Part shown: one piece after another, positions 6,596 through 13,663 of the stretch | Position numbering within the stretch: the stretch's first letter is position 1 | Layout of the letters: each line of letters opens with the position of its first letter | DNA from: Candidatus Woesearchaeota archaeon | GTDB lineage: Archaea; Nanobdellota; Nanobdellia; Woesearchaeales; JABIAG01 | DNA: 22,401 nucleotides | Reading direction: 5' to 3' | NCBI GenBank assembly: GCA_019323235.1 | Contig: JAHWHN010000173.1 | Location: forward strand, 1-22,401 | Notes under the pieces: generated by a model | Told to the model about the DNA's origin: nothing | The model's database searches: none | What the model saw: the letters and a program-made list of their open reading frames with translations, nothing else | Position numbers and translations under genes: made by a program

Positions 6596-7015
6596 TTAAT
6601 TTAAAACTGTAGAATATTTAATTGAATGAGCAGGAATATCATAACCTTCTTCAATTAATTTTACTGCAAAAAGAGATACTGCTGACATCAAAGCCTTTGG
6701 AGGAAATGTTCCTTTTACACTAGAGTGCGGAGAAAAGATATCAAATATAATATATTCATCTTCTATTTTACCATAAGCAAAATATCCTCTTGAAATTGCC
6801 ATATCTACTCTTGTAGTAGTGTAATTTAAATCTGCATTTGGTCTTAAAGTGATTACTTTACCAATATCATTACTAGAATCATACTCAGAACTTGGTTTAG
6901 CTTTAATACTAACTGCTTTAAAGAATACATCCTCTAGTTCATTTAAACTATGAGGTCCTTCAATTGCTTCTCCTCGATTAGCAACCGGCACCAAATTTAA
7001 GTTTTCTTCTAACAT
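6596..7015 (-). CDS. Unrecognised 139-residue protein
   Basis: I do not recognise a family. From the ATG at 7015 the protein is 139 residues, soluble-looking, with no signal peptide, Cys cluster or membrane helix. It opens with MLEENLNLVPVANRGEAIEG, has a low-complexity SSEYDSSND stretch, then alternating strands (VITLRP; YFAYGKIEDEYIIFDIF) and a C-terminal helix (ALMSAVSLFAVKLIEEGY), which suggests a small alpha/beta fold. An upstream TTG would add eight residues, but the ATG is preferred because a TATA box lies about 27 bases before it. That box is in the gap after the DUF106 gene, implying independent transcription. Its AT-rich codon use matches its neighbours. Confidence 0.6.
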   Translation of the reverse strand: MLEENLNLVPVANRGEAIEGPHSLNELEDVFFKAVSIKAKPSSEYDSSNDIGKVITLRPNADLNYTTTRVDMAISRGYFAYGKIEDEYIIFDIFSPHSSVKGTFPPKALMSAVSLFAVKLIEEGYDIPAHSIKYSTVLN

Positions 7016-7037
7016 AGAGGATAGAGAATATAGAAAC

Positions 7038-7046
7038 AAATATAAA
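7038..7046 (-). promoter_or_regulatory. TATA box for the 139-residue protein gene
   Basis: AAATATAAA on the plus strand is centred about 27 bases from the ATG at 7015. It supports the ATG over the TTG at 7039, which would fall inside the promoter. Confidence 0.5.
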
Positions 7047-7068
7047 GATAACTGATGAATTGCTTAAT

Positions 7069-7857
7069 TTAAGCTACTTTGAGAGCTTTTCTTATTACTA
7101 TACTAAATATTATTGAGAATAAAATATAAGTTCCTAACCATCCAAAATTGCCTATCCAAGGGAATTTAAATCCAACGCTTTGAAATGGTTTGACTTTTTC
7201 ATTTCCTATTTTTATTGATTTTACATTACCATCTTCAATTTTACTTTCTAAATCAGCATAATCTCCAAATTGATTAGATATTGTAATGTCTTTTTCATAA
7301 TAATTCTCTCCTATCTTAAACAAGAGATTATAATTACCATAATTTCCCTTCATTAGCCATTTAACTTCCTCAGATTCGATTTTTTGAGTCTCACTAGATA
7401 CTAATTCAATTCCTTCAGGAACTTCAATAGAAACGTTATATCCAATCAATTCTGATTCAACAGTCATTGTTACTGGAAAAGTATCATTCTCTAAAATTGG
7501 ATAAACTGCCAAATTTGAAGACATCCATCCAAATATAATAATAATTGGAATTAAAGTAATTAAAGTTGGCTTGAAACTATGAGTCATATACTTCATATTA
7601 GTTTCCATAGACTTCTTTTGAACTTCCATCATTTTTTGAGGATCTTTTCTAAGTTCCTTCATTTCTTTCTGAAGTTCTTTCATTTCAGCCTTTAAAGACC
7701 TCATTAAATCTTGATCAGTAACAGCTTTATAGACTAAAGTAATTAATAGTGAAATAGCGAAAGAAAATAATAATATCAAAAAGAATGGACCCATTCCTGG
7801 TTCTGGTGAAATTAAATTAAGTAATGGTCTAAATAATGGATCTAAAATTGAACTCAT
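7069..7857 (-). CDS. DUF106 / EMC3-TMCO1-like membrane insertase (Oxa1/YidC superfamily)
   Basis: The 262-residue protein has three membrane helices (about 23-44, 97-116, 238-257). A charged coiled coil (49-92, with KELQKEMKELRKDPQKMMEVQ) lies between helices 1 and 2, and an extracytoplasmic beta-rich domain of roughly 115 residues between helices 2 and 3. The three-helix core with a cytosolic coiled coil is the signature of archaeal DUF106 proteins, relatives of EMC3, TMCO1 and Get1 that help insert membrane proteins. The DUF106 gene commonly lies near secY in archaea, as here. The large outer domain, with a YNVSIEVPEGIELVSSE segment, is longer than in minimal members. The ATG at 7857 has a TATA box at leaderless spacing. 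Confidence 0.85.
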   Translation of the reverse strand: MSSILDPLFRPLLNLISPEPGMGPFFLILLFSFAISLLITLVYKAVTDQDLMRSLKAEMKELQKEMKELRKDPQKMMEVQKKSMETNMKYMTHSFKPTLITLIPIIIIFGWMSSNLAVYPILENDTFPVTMTVESELIGYNVSIEVPEGIELVSSETQKIESEEVKWLMKGNYGNYNLLFKIGENYYEKDITISNQFGDYADLESKIEDGNVKSIKIGNEKVKPFQSVGFKFPWIGNFGWLGTYILFSIIFSIVIRKALKVA

Positions 7858-7879
7858 AAGATAAATAAAAAAGAATTGG

Positions 7880-7887
7880 TATAAAAA
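7880..7887 (-). promoter_or_regulatory. TATA box for the DUF106 gene
   Basis: TATAAAAA on the plus strand (CCTTTTTATA on the coding strand) is centred about 27 bases upstream of the ATG at 7857. The following 70 bases (7888-7961) are the 3' flank of the small 49-residue gene and hold two short hairpins. Confidence 0.55.
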
Positions 7888-7899
7888 GGTTATGAAATT

Positions 7900-7941
7900 A
7901 TAATCAGATAGATTATGATTTCGACCAAAAATTTATTTTTG
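7900..7941 (-). terminator. Two short hairpins in the gap after the 49-residue gene
   Basis: CAAAAA (7926-7931) pairs with TTTTTG (7936-7941) across four bases, and ATAATC (7900-7905) pairs with GATTAT (7911-7916) across five. On the minus strand the first stem ends in a U5 run. They could end the transcript of the 49-residue gene, but the stems are weak and AT-rich sequence makes such pairs by chance. Confidence 0.25.
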
Positions 7942-7961
7942 AGTATGAAATTATAGATAAA

Positions 7962-8111
7962 TTATTTCTTCTTATTAATTAAATCCTTCTTAGCATTATA
8001 TATATCACTCTGTTGTATTTCCAGAGGTCTTTCTTTAGCATTTTTATACTTAGCTGACTTAACACCAGATCTTATGATGCCTAACTTTCTTAAAATATCC
8101 ATTAATTTCAT
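7962..8111 (-). CDS. Small basic 49-residue protein
   Basis: An ATG at 8109-8111 opens a 49-residue frame ending in TAA at 7962-7964. The product starts MKLMDILRKLGIIRSGVKSA and ends KKDLINKKK; it is basic, helix-prone at its start, with no Cys and no membrane segment. I do not recognise a family, though GIIRSGVKSAKYKNAKERP looks like a compact motif rather than random sequence. Support for a real gene is a TATA box about 27 bases upstream, the same leaderless spacing as its neighbours, and codon use like theirs. It lies between the lipoprotein and DUF106 genes in a gap otherwise empty for 300 bases. A structural or nucleic-acid role is possible but not shown. Confidence 0.6.
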   Translation of the reverse strand: MKLMDILRKLGIIRSGVKSAKYKNAKERPLEIQQSDIYNAKKDLINKKK

Positions 8112-8133
8112 ATAATAAAATTAAAATAAAGAA

Positions 8134-8142
8134 AATATAAAT
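8134..8142 (-). promoter_or_regulatory. TATA box for the 49-residue gene
   Basis: AATATAAAT is centred about 27 bases upstream of the ATG at 8111, matching the spacing at the other single genes and supporting the small gene as expressed. Confidence 0.5.
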
Positions 8143-8156
8143 TTTTTGTTGTTGAA

Positions 8157-8513
8157 TTATTCTTCTACCACAATTGTAATTTCATCAAAAGCTACGCCAC
8201 CATCATCATCTGTAACTTTCAATCTCGCAGTATAAATGCCAGCTTTATCAAAAACATATGAATCTTTAGCACATCCACCACAATAAGTATCATAAACTCC
8301 ATCACCATTAGCATCCCATTCATAGGAAATAATTACACCATCTGGGTCTGAAGCTACACCATCAAAATTAAACTCTTCTCCAACAGAAACAGAAATGTCA
8401 TTTCCAGCATTTACTAATGGAACTTTATTTTCTTCAATAACATTACCTGTTGCACAACTAGTTATTAAAAAAACAAAATTTAAAACAATTAATATTTTTA
8501 TAAATAATTTCAT
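8157..8513 (-). CDS. Small lipoprotein with one PKD domain
   Basis: From the ATG at 8513 the 118-residue protein has a Lys-bearing N terminus, a hydrophobic stretch and the lipobox LITSC (Cys20), so it should be lipid-anchored outside the cell. Residues 31-118 form one PKD domain: NAGNDISVSVGEEFNFDG, ASDPDG, YEWDANGDG, the YVF..AGIYTARLKV strand and TDDDGG. PKD domains are Ig-like folds in surface proteins that often bind calcium through such Asp-rich turns. An insert holds CGGC (78-81), uncommon in PKD domains. The start is fixed by GGAGG five bases before the ATG; an upstream TTG would overlap that site. A single short PKD lipoprotein resembles bacterial and archaeal surface proteins; transfer is possible but unproven. 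Confidence 0.8.
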   Translation of the reverse strand: MKLFIKILIVLNFVFLITSCATGNVIEENKVPLVNAGNDISVSVGEEFNFDGVASDPDGVIISYEWDANGDGVYDTYCGGCAKDSYVFDKAGIYTARLKVTDDDGGVAFDEITIVVEE

Positions 8514-8518
8514 AATAT

Positions 8519-8523
8519 CCTCC
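8519..8523 (-). promoter_or_regulatory. Shine-Dalgarno GGAGG before the PKD lipoprotein
   Basis: The minus strand reads TTGGAGGATATTATG, with GGAGG five bases before the ATG at 8513. It decides the start. Most single genes here have no such site and look leaderless, so this gene must have a leadered mRNA. Confidence 0.65.
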
Positions 8524-8594
8524 AATTTAAATTTATTATTTAAAGTTATTCAATAAACCTACATTAAATTAATTTAAAATTAATAAAAGAAAGT

Positions 8595-9995
8595 TTACTC
8601 CATGAACTTACGCATCATAGGATTCATATCCATCATGTGTTGCTTAGCAATTTCTTCATATAATTTGTAAACAATCATAACAGTTAATAATAATCCTGTT
8701 CCAGATGATAAAGCACCAGATAAATCAGCGAAAGCTGCTAAGAATCCAACAGTTGCTGCACCCATAACAGTTAATGGCCAAATATATCTATTTAATACTC
8801 TCTCTAATACTCTTTCATCTTTTCTAAATCCAGGTAATTGTAAACCTGATCTTAAAATTTGTTTGGCTTGACTCTTTGCATCAGAACCAGATGTTTGTAC
8901 CCAAAAGATTGAGAATACTACAGCGCCAAGAATCATAATTCCCATATAACCTAATGCTTGAACAATCATACTTCCACTAACAGAACCATTGATTATAGCA
9001 CTAACTAAGTTTGGTGGGTTAACCCATTGCACTATTCCATGACCAGCATTAGCTGTTTCTGTTTGTCCTAAGATATAAATTGAAAAGAATTTAATTATAG
9101 AACTTGTTGATGTTTCCGCAAATCCTTGTAATAATCTAGCCCATAATTGTAAGTTAGCTAATAATGCAGCTACTAAAATAACAGGAATGTTTGAAGTATA
9201 AATAAAACTTAATGGCCATCTCATACCATGTCCTCTAACTCTTCCAAAAGATAAAGGAATTTCTACTTTCATTGCTTGAGAATATACAGCAATTGCGAAA
9301 ACTAATAATGTAGATACAATACTAGCTATCAATAAAGTAGCTGTTAATGGATCTCCTCTTGAAATTGATTGAAATAAAGCAGGAATTGCACCAGCAGAGA
9401 TTTCTGGGTTGTTTGGACTAGGTAACCAAGATAATGTTCTAACAAATACTGATTGAGAAACTCCAGCTGCAATAAATAATGAAATTCCAGAACCAAAGCC
9501 CCATTTACTAATTACTTCATCTAAGAACATAATTAATACTCCACCAATTAATAATTGAAATATTAAAAATGATGGTGAAAAACCTTCAGCAGGACTTAAT
9601 CCTCCCATCTGAACATAAATAGCACCCTCTAATAAAATGAAGAATAAAGCTAATAATTTTTGAGTTCCCTGGAATCTTCTTTTACCATTATGAGTATTAA
9701 GATCAAATTTAACAATACTTGCACCATTTAATAATTGTAGTACAATAGATGCTGTTACTAATGGACCAATACCTAAAGAAATAATGGAACCAAAACTTGC
9801 TCCCAAAATAACTGATAGAAATTCAAATCTGGATAAGGCGTTCTCTCCTAAACCAAATAAAGGAATAACTCCAAGAATAAAAAAAGATAATAAAGCAAAC
9901 AGAGTCCACTTTAATTTTTCATTGAAAGCTAATTTTTTCTGCGTAGGGCCAACTACTTCTGGTAAATATTCTAGTAATTTATCATACGCATTCAT
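8595..9995 (-). CDS. secY: Preprotein translocase subunit SecY
   Basis: The 466-residue protein has about ten hydrophobic helices and is the channel of the SecYE-beta translocon, which moves and inserts proteins at the cell membrane. Helix 2 and the plug region are visible as GASFGSIISLGIGPLVTASIVLQLL. The cytoplasmic loop after helix 6 (SQAMKVEIPLSFGRVRGHGM) and the long loop carrying QILRSGLQLPGFRKDERVLERVLNRYI are the ribosome-contacting parts. The C-terminal tail is short (MMDMNPMMRKFME). It is the last gene of the ribosomal operon, eight bases after uL15, as in most archaea. Adenylate kinase, often next, is missing. No clear terminator stem follows, only a T-rich stretch. Confidence 0.97.
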   Translation of the reverse strand: MNAYDKLLEYLPEVVGPTQKKLAFNEKLKWTLFALLSFFILGVIPLFGLGENALSRFEFLSVILGASFGSIISLGIGPLVTASIVLQLLNGASIVKFDLNTHNGKRRFQGTQKLLALFFILLEGAIYVQMGGLSPAEGFSPSFLIFQLLIGGVLIMFLDEVISKWGFGSGISLFIAAGVSQSVFVRTLSWLPSPNNPEISAGAIPALFQSISRGDPLTATLLIASIVSTLLVFAIAVYSQAMKVEIPLSFGRVRGHGMRWPLSFIYTSNIPVILVAALLANLQLWARLLQGFAETSTSSIIKFFSIYILGQTETANAGHGIVQWVNPPNLVSAIINGSVSGSMIVQALGYMGIMILGAVVFSIFWVQTSGSDAKSQAKQILRSGLQLPGFRKDERVLERVLNRYIWPLTVMGAATVGFLAAFADLSGALSSGTGLLLTVMIVYKLYEEIAKQHMMDMNPMMRKFME

Positions 9996-10003
9996 TTTCT
10001 TAA

Positions 10004-10441
10004 TTATTCGGATGTTTCTTCTGTTTCATCAGCAGGTTCAGAAACATCATCACTTCCAATTATTTTTCCACCAGCTGCTTCAACTTTATCCAAAGCCTTA
10101 GGTGTAAAAGATGATACTGTTATATTAAACTTTTTATTTATATTACCAGTACCTAATAATTTGTCATAGCCTAGTTCAGTTAAGTTTAAATCTCCTTCTT
10201 TGAATTTTTTATCTAATTCTTTTAAAGTGATTACTTTTAATGCAATAGTATTTTTTGATTTAAATCCTAATCTACCAGTTTCGTTTCTCCAGTAACTTGG
10301 TTTTTTTGAATCAGCTCTTTTACCAGAACCAGCATTACCTTTACCACCTTTGTTACCAAAACCTCTGTGTTTTTTCTTATGACCCCATCCGTGAGTCTTA
10401 TTTCCTCTAGCTCTTGAAACTTTACTTCTTTTAGTAATCAT
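10004..10441 (-). CDS. rpl15: Large-subunit ribosomal protein uL15
   Basis: The 145-residue protein carries the Gly/Lys/Arg-rich N-terminal extension of uL15 (RGNKTHGWGHKKKHRGFGNK, then GGKGNAGSGKR) that threads into 23S rRNA, followed by the globular domain ending in SSFTPKALDKVEAAGGKII. The last 15 residues are acidic (Asp/Glu/Thr). Its start overlaps the uL30 stop as ATGA and is preceded by a GAGGA Shine-Dalgarno eight bases upstream. It assembles into the central part of the large subunit near the E site. Length and order are as expected for archaea. Confidence 0.95.
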   Translation of the reverse strand: MITKRSKVSRARGNKTHGWGHKKKHRGFGNKGGKGNAGSGKRADSKKPSYWRNETGRLGFKSKNTIALKVITLKELDKKFKEGDLNLTELGYDKLLGTGNINKKFNITVSSFTPKALDKVEAAGGKIIGSDDVSEPADETEETSE

Positions 10442-10812
10442 AGTAACATCCTCTTAATTAAATCATTAATATCAGCTTTTCTATCGCCATAAGCTCCGCC
10501 TAATGCGAAAGGAACTTTGATACCTTTTCTTCCAAATCCTTTGATTGGGTTGTTTAAATGATAAAATTTAACATCTTTGCCTTTTTTATCTTCTAATAAT
10601 TTAGCAGTTTCATCATCAATAGTACCAAATGTTACATAAGCTTTAACTTTTTCGATCATACCTCTAATTGAAGGTGTGTCTTCAACAATTACACAAATGT
10701 TTTTCTTTCTTAATCTTAACATGTATAAAGTGTCATTAACTACCTTAGCAACTTTTACAGGTCCTCTTAATCTAATGATTGCTATTTTTCCGTTAGTTTT
10801 TTCTGCACTCAT
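10438..10812 (-). CDS. rpl30: Large-subunit ribosomal protein uL30, short form
   Basis: The protein begins with the uL30 ferredoxin-like fold (IAIIRLRGPVKVAKVVNDTL, MLRLRKKN). It ends with the archaeal GFGRKGIKVPFALGGAYGDR and a final INDLIKRMLL helix. At 124 residues it is shorter than usual archaeal uL30 (about 150). The segment normally following the ID..T..LL helix, with a PGLKPVFRLHPP-like run, is reduced to GKDVKFYHLNNPIKG, so the loss is internal rather than a truncated end. The ATG overlaps the uS5 stop as ATGA and has a GGGTGA Shine-Dalgarno. It binds 23S rRNA in the large subunit. Confidence 0.93.
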   Translation of the reverse strand: MSAEKTNGKIAIIRLRGPVKVAKVVNDTLYMLRLRKKNICVIVEDTPSIRGMIEKVKAYVTFGTIDDETAKLLEDKKGKDVKFYHLNNPIKGFGRKGIKVPFALGGAYGDRKADINDLIKRMLL

Positions 10813-11582
10813 TCTTCACCCTTCTTTACTGCACTACTACCTTCATGCAGACCAATAATTGCTTTATGTTCTAATAAAGTATGAGTTGTCATTGTTTTCT
10901 TTAATGCTTCAAAAGTAGCTTTAATAACGTTCATTCTACTAGTAGTTTTACCTCTAGCTTTTGACCAAACGTCTTTAATTCCAGCCATTTTCAAAATTTT
11001 TGCAACTTCACCTTGAGCTTTAAGACCAGTACCTTTTGGAGCAGGAATTAATTTTACTACAACACTACCACATTTACCTTCAACAGCGAAAGGAATTGAA
11101 TGTGGTTCTGAAGTATCACTTTCCCAACTTCCTGAACCTCTTACAATCTTAATTAAATTTAATTTTGCACTTTTAACAGATTTTTCTCTTGCAGGCATAG
11201 TTTCTTGACTACTTCCAAAACCAATTCCTACATAACCATCCCCATTTCCAACAACAGCTGCAGTAGTAAATTTGATTTTATTACCTTCTCTTGTTTTCTT
11301 TTGAGTTTGTTTAAAAGCTCTTCTTTGTCCACCGCCAAACTTACCTTTAGCTTGACCTAATAATAATAATTCTGATTCTAGATTTGGAACTAAAGCATCT
11401 ACTATTTCTGGTTCAAAAATTTTAGTACCTTTGTCTAGTATTTCGTCAATATCTACAACTTCTTTATTTTTAACTTGTTTTCCTAAAATTGTTTTAGGAA
11501 CCCATGATTCAAAAATATTTTCAGTTCTAGTTATTTCACTAGCTTCTAAAATTTCTTTATCTTCTTTATTCTTAACAACCAT
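10809..11582 (-). CDS. rps5: Small-subunit ribosomal protein uS5
   Basis: The 257-residue protein has the archaeal N-terminal part (ESWVPKTILGKQVKNKEV, then FEPEIVDALVPNLESELL). The double-stranded RNA-binding-like domain follows (VVGNGDGYVGIGFGSSQETM, AREKSVKSAKLNLIKI), then the C-terminal domain with APKGTGLKAQGEVAKILKMA and GIKDVWSKARGKTTSRMN. uS5 lies at the mRNA entry side of the 30S subunit and affects decoding accuracy and helicase action. It is longer than most archaeal uS5 (about 210-220); a basic insert near 83-105 (RRAFKQTQKKTREGNKIKF) accounts for part of this. It starts two bases after uL18 with no obvious Shine-Dalgarno. Confidence 0.95.
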   Translation of the reverse strand: MVVKNKEDKEILEASEITRTENIFESWVPKTILGKQVKNKEVVDIDEILDKGTKIFEPEIVDALVPNLESELLLLGQAKGKFGGGQRRAFKQTQKKTREGNKIKFTTAAVVGNGDGYVGIGFGSSQETMPAREKSVKSAKLNLIKIVRGSGSWESDTSEPHSIPFAVEGKCGSVVVKLIPAPKGTGLKAQGEVAKILKMAGIKDVWSKARGKTTSRMNVIKATFEALKKTMTTHTLLEHKAIIGLHEGSSAVKKGEE

Positions 11583-11584
11583 TT

Positions 11585-12082
11585 TTAATTAGCCTCATCA
11601 ATTTTCTTTTTGATAACTTCTAAATCATTACCAAAACCTTCGATGTGCTTTCCTCCAATTCTATCTTCAGGTGGGAACATTTCTTCTGATGCGTTTATAT
11701 CTAAACCACCATCAATTGCACCCTTTAAAAAAGCGTAAACTTTAACTCCTGGAATTGATGTATTAAAACCAATATCCAAAATTGCACTATTGATTTTATT
11801 TTTCAGAGCCTTTTTAGCAATTAAATAACCAGTCATATAAGCAGCAGGAATATTTTTCAAGCTACCTTTCCAACCATATTTTGTTAATTCAGTTGATTGA
11901 GTACCTACTTTAACTACATCTCCTTTAATATCAAAATCTACTAACTGAGCAATTACTTTTGTCAAAGTTTTTCTAACAACTAATCTAGTCATATTGGAAG
12001 CAACTAATTTAATTCTTCTATTGTAATTAGTTTTACCTTCTCTCTTTCTTCTAAACCTAACGTTTTGTATCTTTGCTTTCAT
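11585..12082 (-). CDS. rpl18: Large-subunit ribosomal protein uL18
   Basis: The 165-residue protein matches archaeal uL18: RFRRKREGKTNYNRRIKLVA, RLVVRKTLTKVIAQLVDF, the GWKGSLKNIPAAYMTGYLIA helix, and the SIPGVKVYAFLKGAIDGGL core, ending near MFPPEDRIGGKHI. uL18 binds 5S rRNA together with uL5 in the central protuberance. The ATG overlaps the eL19 stop by four bases. The family's long eukaryotic C-terminal extension is absent, as usual in archaea. Confidence 0.96.
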   Translation of the reverse strand: MKAKIQNVRFRRKREGKTNYNRRIKLVASNMTRLVVRKTLTKVIAQLVDFDIKGDVVKVGTQSTELTKYGWKGSLKNIPAAYMTGYLIAKKALKNKINSAILDIGFNTSIPGVKVYAFLKGAIDGGLDINASEEMFPPEDRIGGKHIEGFGNDLEVIKKKIDEAN

Positions 12083-12528
12083 TTTTGACTCTTGAACAAT
12101 CCATGTTCTTCTAAATAAATCTTGATGTGTCTAACACTTCTGAAAAAATTACCTTTACATTTTCTGTAAATATTTCTATATGTTTTACCATCAATCTTTT
12201 CTGATGAATATAATCTCTTGATCAGATCTCTTTGTTTTCTAATTTTTATAATCCAAGTTTTTTTAGTATTCAATCGGGCATTAGCAGTACCCTTTCTAGA
12301 ACCTGAATTCTTTCTTAGACCTTTTTTCTTCTGAACTAAGATTTTATTTGCTCTACTTCTTGATATTCCTTTTTTCTGTACACTTGTAATTACTTTCTTA
12401 CCTAGTAACAGTTTAATATCGTGCTTAGTTATAGCTTCTTTGATTTCTCCCAATTTTGATGAATCTAATTTGATTCTTTTTGGTGAGCATTTCAAAATCT
12501 TTCCTGCTAATTTTTTTTGAACTTTCAT
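12079..12528 (-). CDS. rpl19e: Large-subunit ribosomal protein eL19
   Basis: The 149-residue protein has the eL19 pattern: KKLAGKILKCSPKRIKLD at the start, then the basic linker RSRANKILVQKKKGLRKNSG and RKGTANARLNTKKTWIIKIR, and the C-terminal helices (LIKRLYSSEKIDGKTYRNIY). eL19 is found only in archaea and eukaryotes, sits near the tunnel exit side of the large subunit and reaches the small subunit. The length is normal for archaea. It starts five bases after eL32 and its stop overlaps the start of uL18. Confidence 0.95.
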   Translation of the reverse strand: MKVQKKLAGKILKCSPKRIKLDSSKLGEIKEAITKHDIKLLLGKKVITSVQKKGISRSRANKILVQKKKGLRKNSGSRKGTANARLNTKKTWIIKIRKQRDLIKRLYSSEKIDGKTYRNIYRKCKGNFFRSVRHIKIYLEEHGLFKSQK

Positions 12529-12533
12529 TTTAT

Positions 12534-13109
12534 CTAAATAGCATCCTTCTTAATTAATGCCTTATCCTTTTCCTTTTTTTCTTCTTCTTTTGTTTTTTTT
12601 GCTTCAGAAGATTCTTTTGTTTCTTTAGCTTTAGCTTCTTTAGCCTTTTCTTTTTCAGATTTTTCTTTATCAGCTTTTGCTTTAACTCTAGCTTGTTTTT
12701 TCTCTTTTCTTTCTTTTAAAGAATTGCTAATCTTTTCAAGAACAGATTCATCTGCATTTGCTAATTTAACATTAAGTTTTTTTGCTTCTTCTATAATAGA
12801 AGATTTTTTCCTCATTCCAACTGTTGATGAGATTAAACCAATGCAACCTTCAACAACTAATTTTAAATCAGAAACGTTTGAAATTGAAATTTCTTTTAAA
12901 CCATCTCTGTTTAAACCTCTTACTTCTTTCGGAGATTTATATCCAACACTAACCATTGGAGCTCTACCACCAAATTGTAATCTAAGTTTTGAATCAATAC
13001 CTCTTGGTTTTCTCCAATTCTTAGCTAATTTTTTCTTTTTATGAGTGTCTTGTCTAAGAAATTTTGGTTTTTTCTTATTCATCATATTTCTTAAATCTAA
13101 TAATTTCAT
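12534..13109 (-). CDS. rpl32e: Large-subunit ribosomal protein eL32 with long charged tail
   Basis: Residues 10-125 are eL32: PKFLRQDTHKKKKLAKNWRK, PRGIDSKLR, and PMVSVGYKSPKEVRGLNRDG, then the VGMRKKSSIIEEAKKLNVKL helix. Archaeal eL32 usually ends near 125-130. Here a Lys/Glu/Ala-rich tail of about 60 residues follows (KAKADKEKSEKEKAKEAK and similar), probably a single helix or a disordered stretch. Unlike the Lys/Ala tails of uS3, uL22 and eL14, it balances acidic and basic residues. The ATG at 13109 overlaps the uL6 stop and is preferred over two later Met codons. Function of the tail is unknown. Confidence 0.94.
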   Translation of the reverse strand: MKLLDLRNMMNKKKPKFLRQDTHKKKKLAKNWRKPRGIDSKLRLQFGGRAPMVSVGYKSPKEVRGLNRDGLKEISISNVSDLKLVVEGCIGLISSTVGMRKKSSIIEEAKKLNVKLANADESVLEKISNSLKERKEKKQARVKAKADKEKSEKEKAKEAKAKETKESSEAKKTKEEEKKEKDKALIKKDAI

Positions 13110-13660
13110 TGTAATGCAACTCCCGCTTTTTCAATAATATAAATTCCATCCATGAAAATTCTTTTATCGAAACCAGCTCTCTTAGTTAATCTTTCGATAG
13201 AACCAGCAACTTGACCAGCCAATTCTTTATTACAAGAAGTTACAACAATTACATCTCCTTCTAATTTAACATCAGCACCATCTTTCAATCTTAATACTCT
13301 ATTAACTTTCTCACCAATAAAGTTACTTACAACTAAATCTTTTCCATTTAGTTTCACACTCATTGGGAAGTGAGATGAACAGATTTTTAATTTATATGTA
13401 TAAGGTTCTTGAGTTCCTTTAATCATATTTTTGATATGAGCTTTATTTGTATTAATTAAGCACTTTTCAGTTCTACTTAAGTTTACATTTGGAGAGACAA
13501 TTACTTTGCCATCTTTTACCTCAATAACAATTGCCTTTGTCATTACTTTTTTAGAAACAGAACCTTTTGGACCAGTAACTGTTAAAATTCTGTCTTTTAA
13601 ATCAACAGTAACGCCACTTGGTATTTCAATTTCCTGAACTAATCTTTCTTTTGGAATCAT
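13106..13660 (-). CDS. rpl6: Large-subunit ribosomal protein uL6
   Basis: The 184-residue protein contains the two uL6 repeats: VTVDLKDRILTVTGPKGSVS in the first and the KICSSHFPMSVKLNGKDLVV to VNRVLRLKDGADVKLEGDVI stretch across the second. It ends with the RRIFMDGIYI-like motif (KRIFMDGIYIIEKAG). uL6 binds helix 97 of 23S rRNA near the factor-binding site. The length is normal for archaea. It starts three bases after uS8 and overlaps eL32 by ATGA. Confidence 0.96.
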   Translation of the reverse strand: MIPKERLVQEIEIPSGVTVDLKDRILTVTGPKGSVSKKVMTKAIVIEVKDGKVIVSPNVNLSRTEKCLINTNKAHIKNMIKGTQEPYTYKLKICSSHFPMSVKLNGKDLVVSNFIGEKVNRVLRLKDGADVKLEGDVIVVTSCNKELAGQVAGSIERLTKRAGFDKRIFMDGIYIIEKAGVALQ

Positions 13661-13663
13661 TTT

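Noticed and set aside
9784..10101. Plus-strand frame of 105 codons across the secY-uL15 junction
   Set aside because: It runs antisense to both conserved genes and has a His/Gln-rich, unlikely product.
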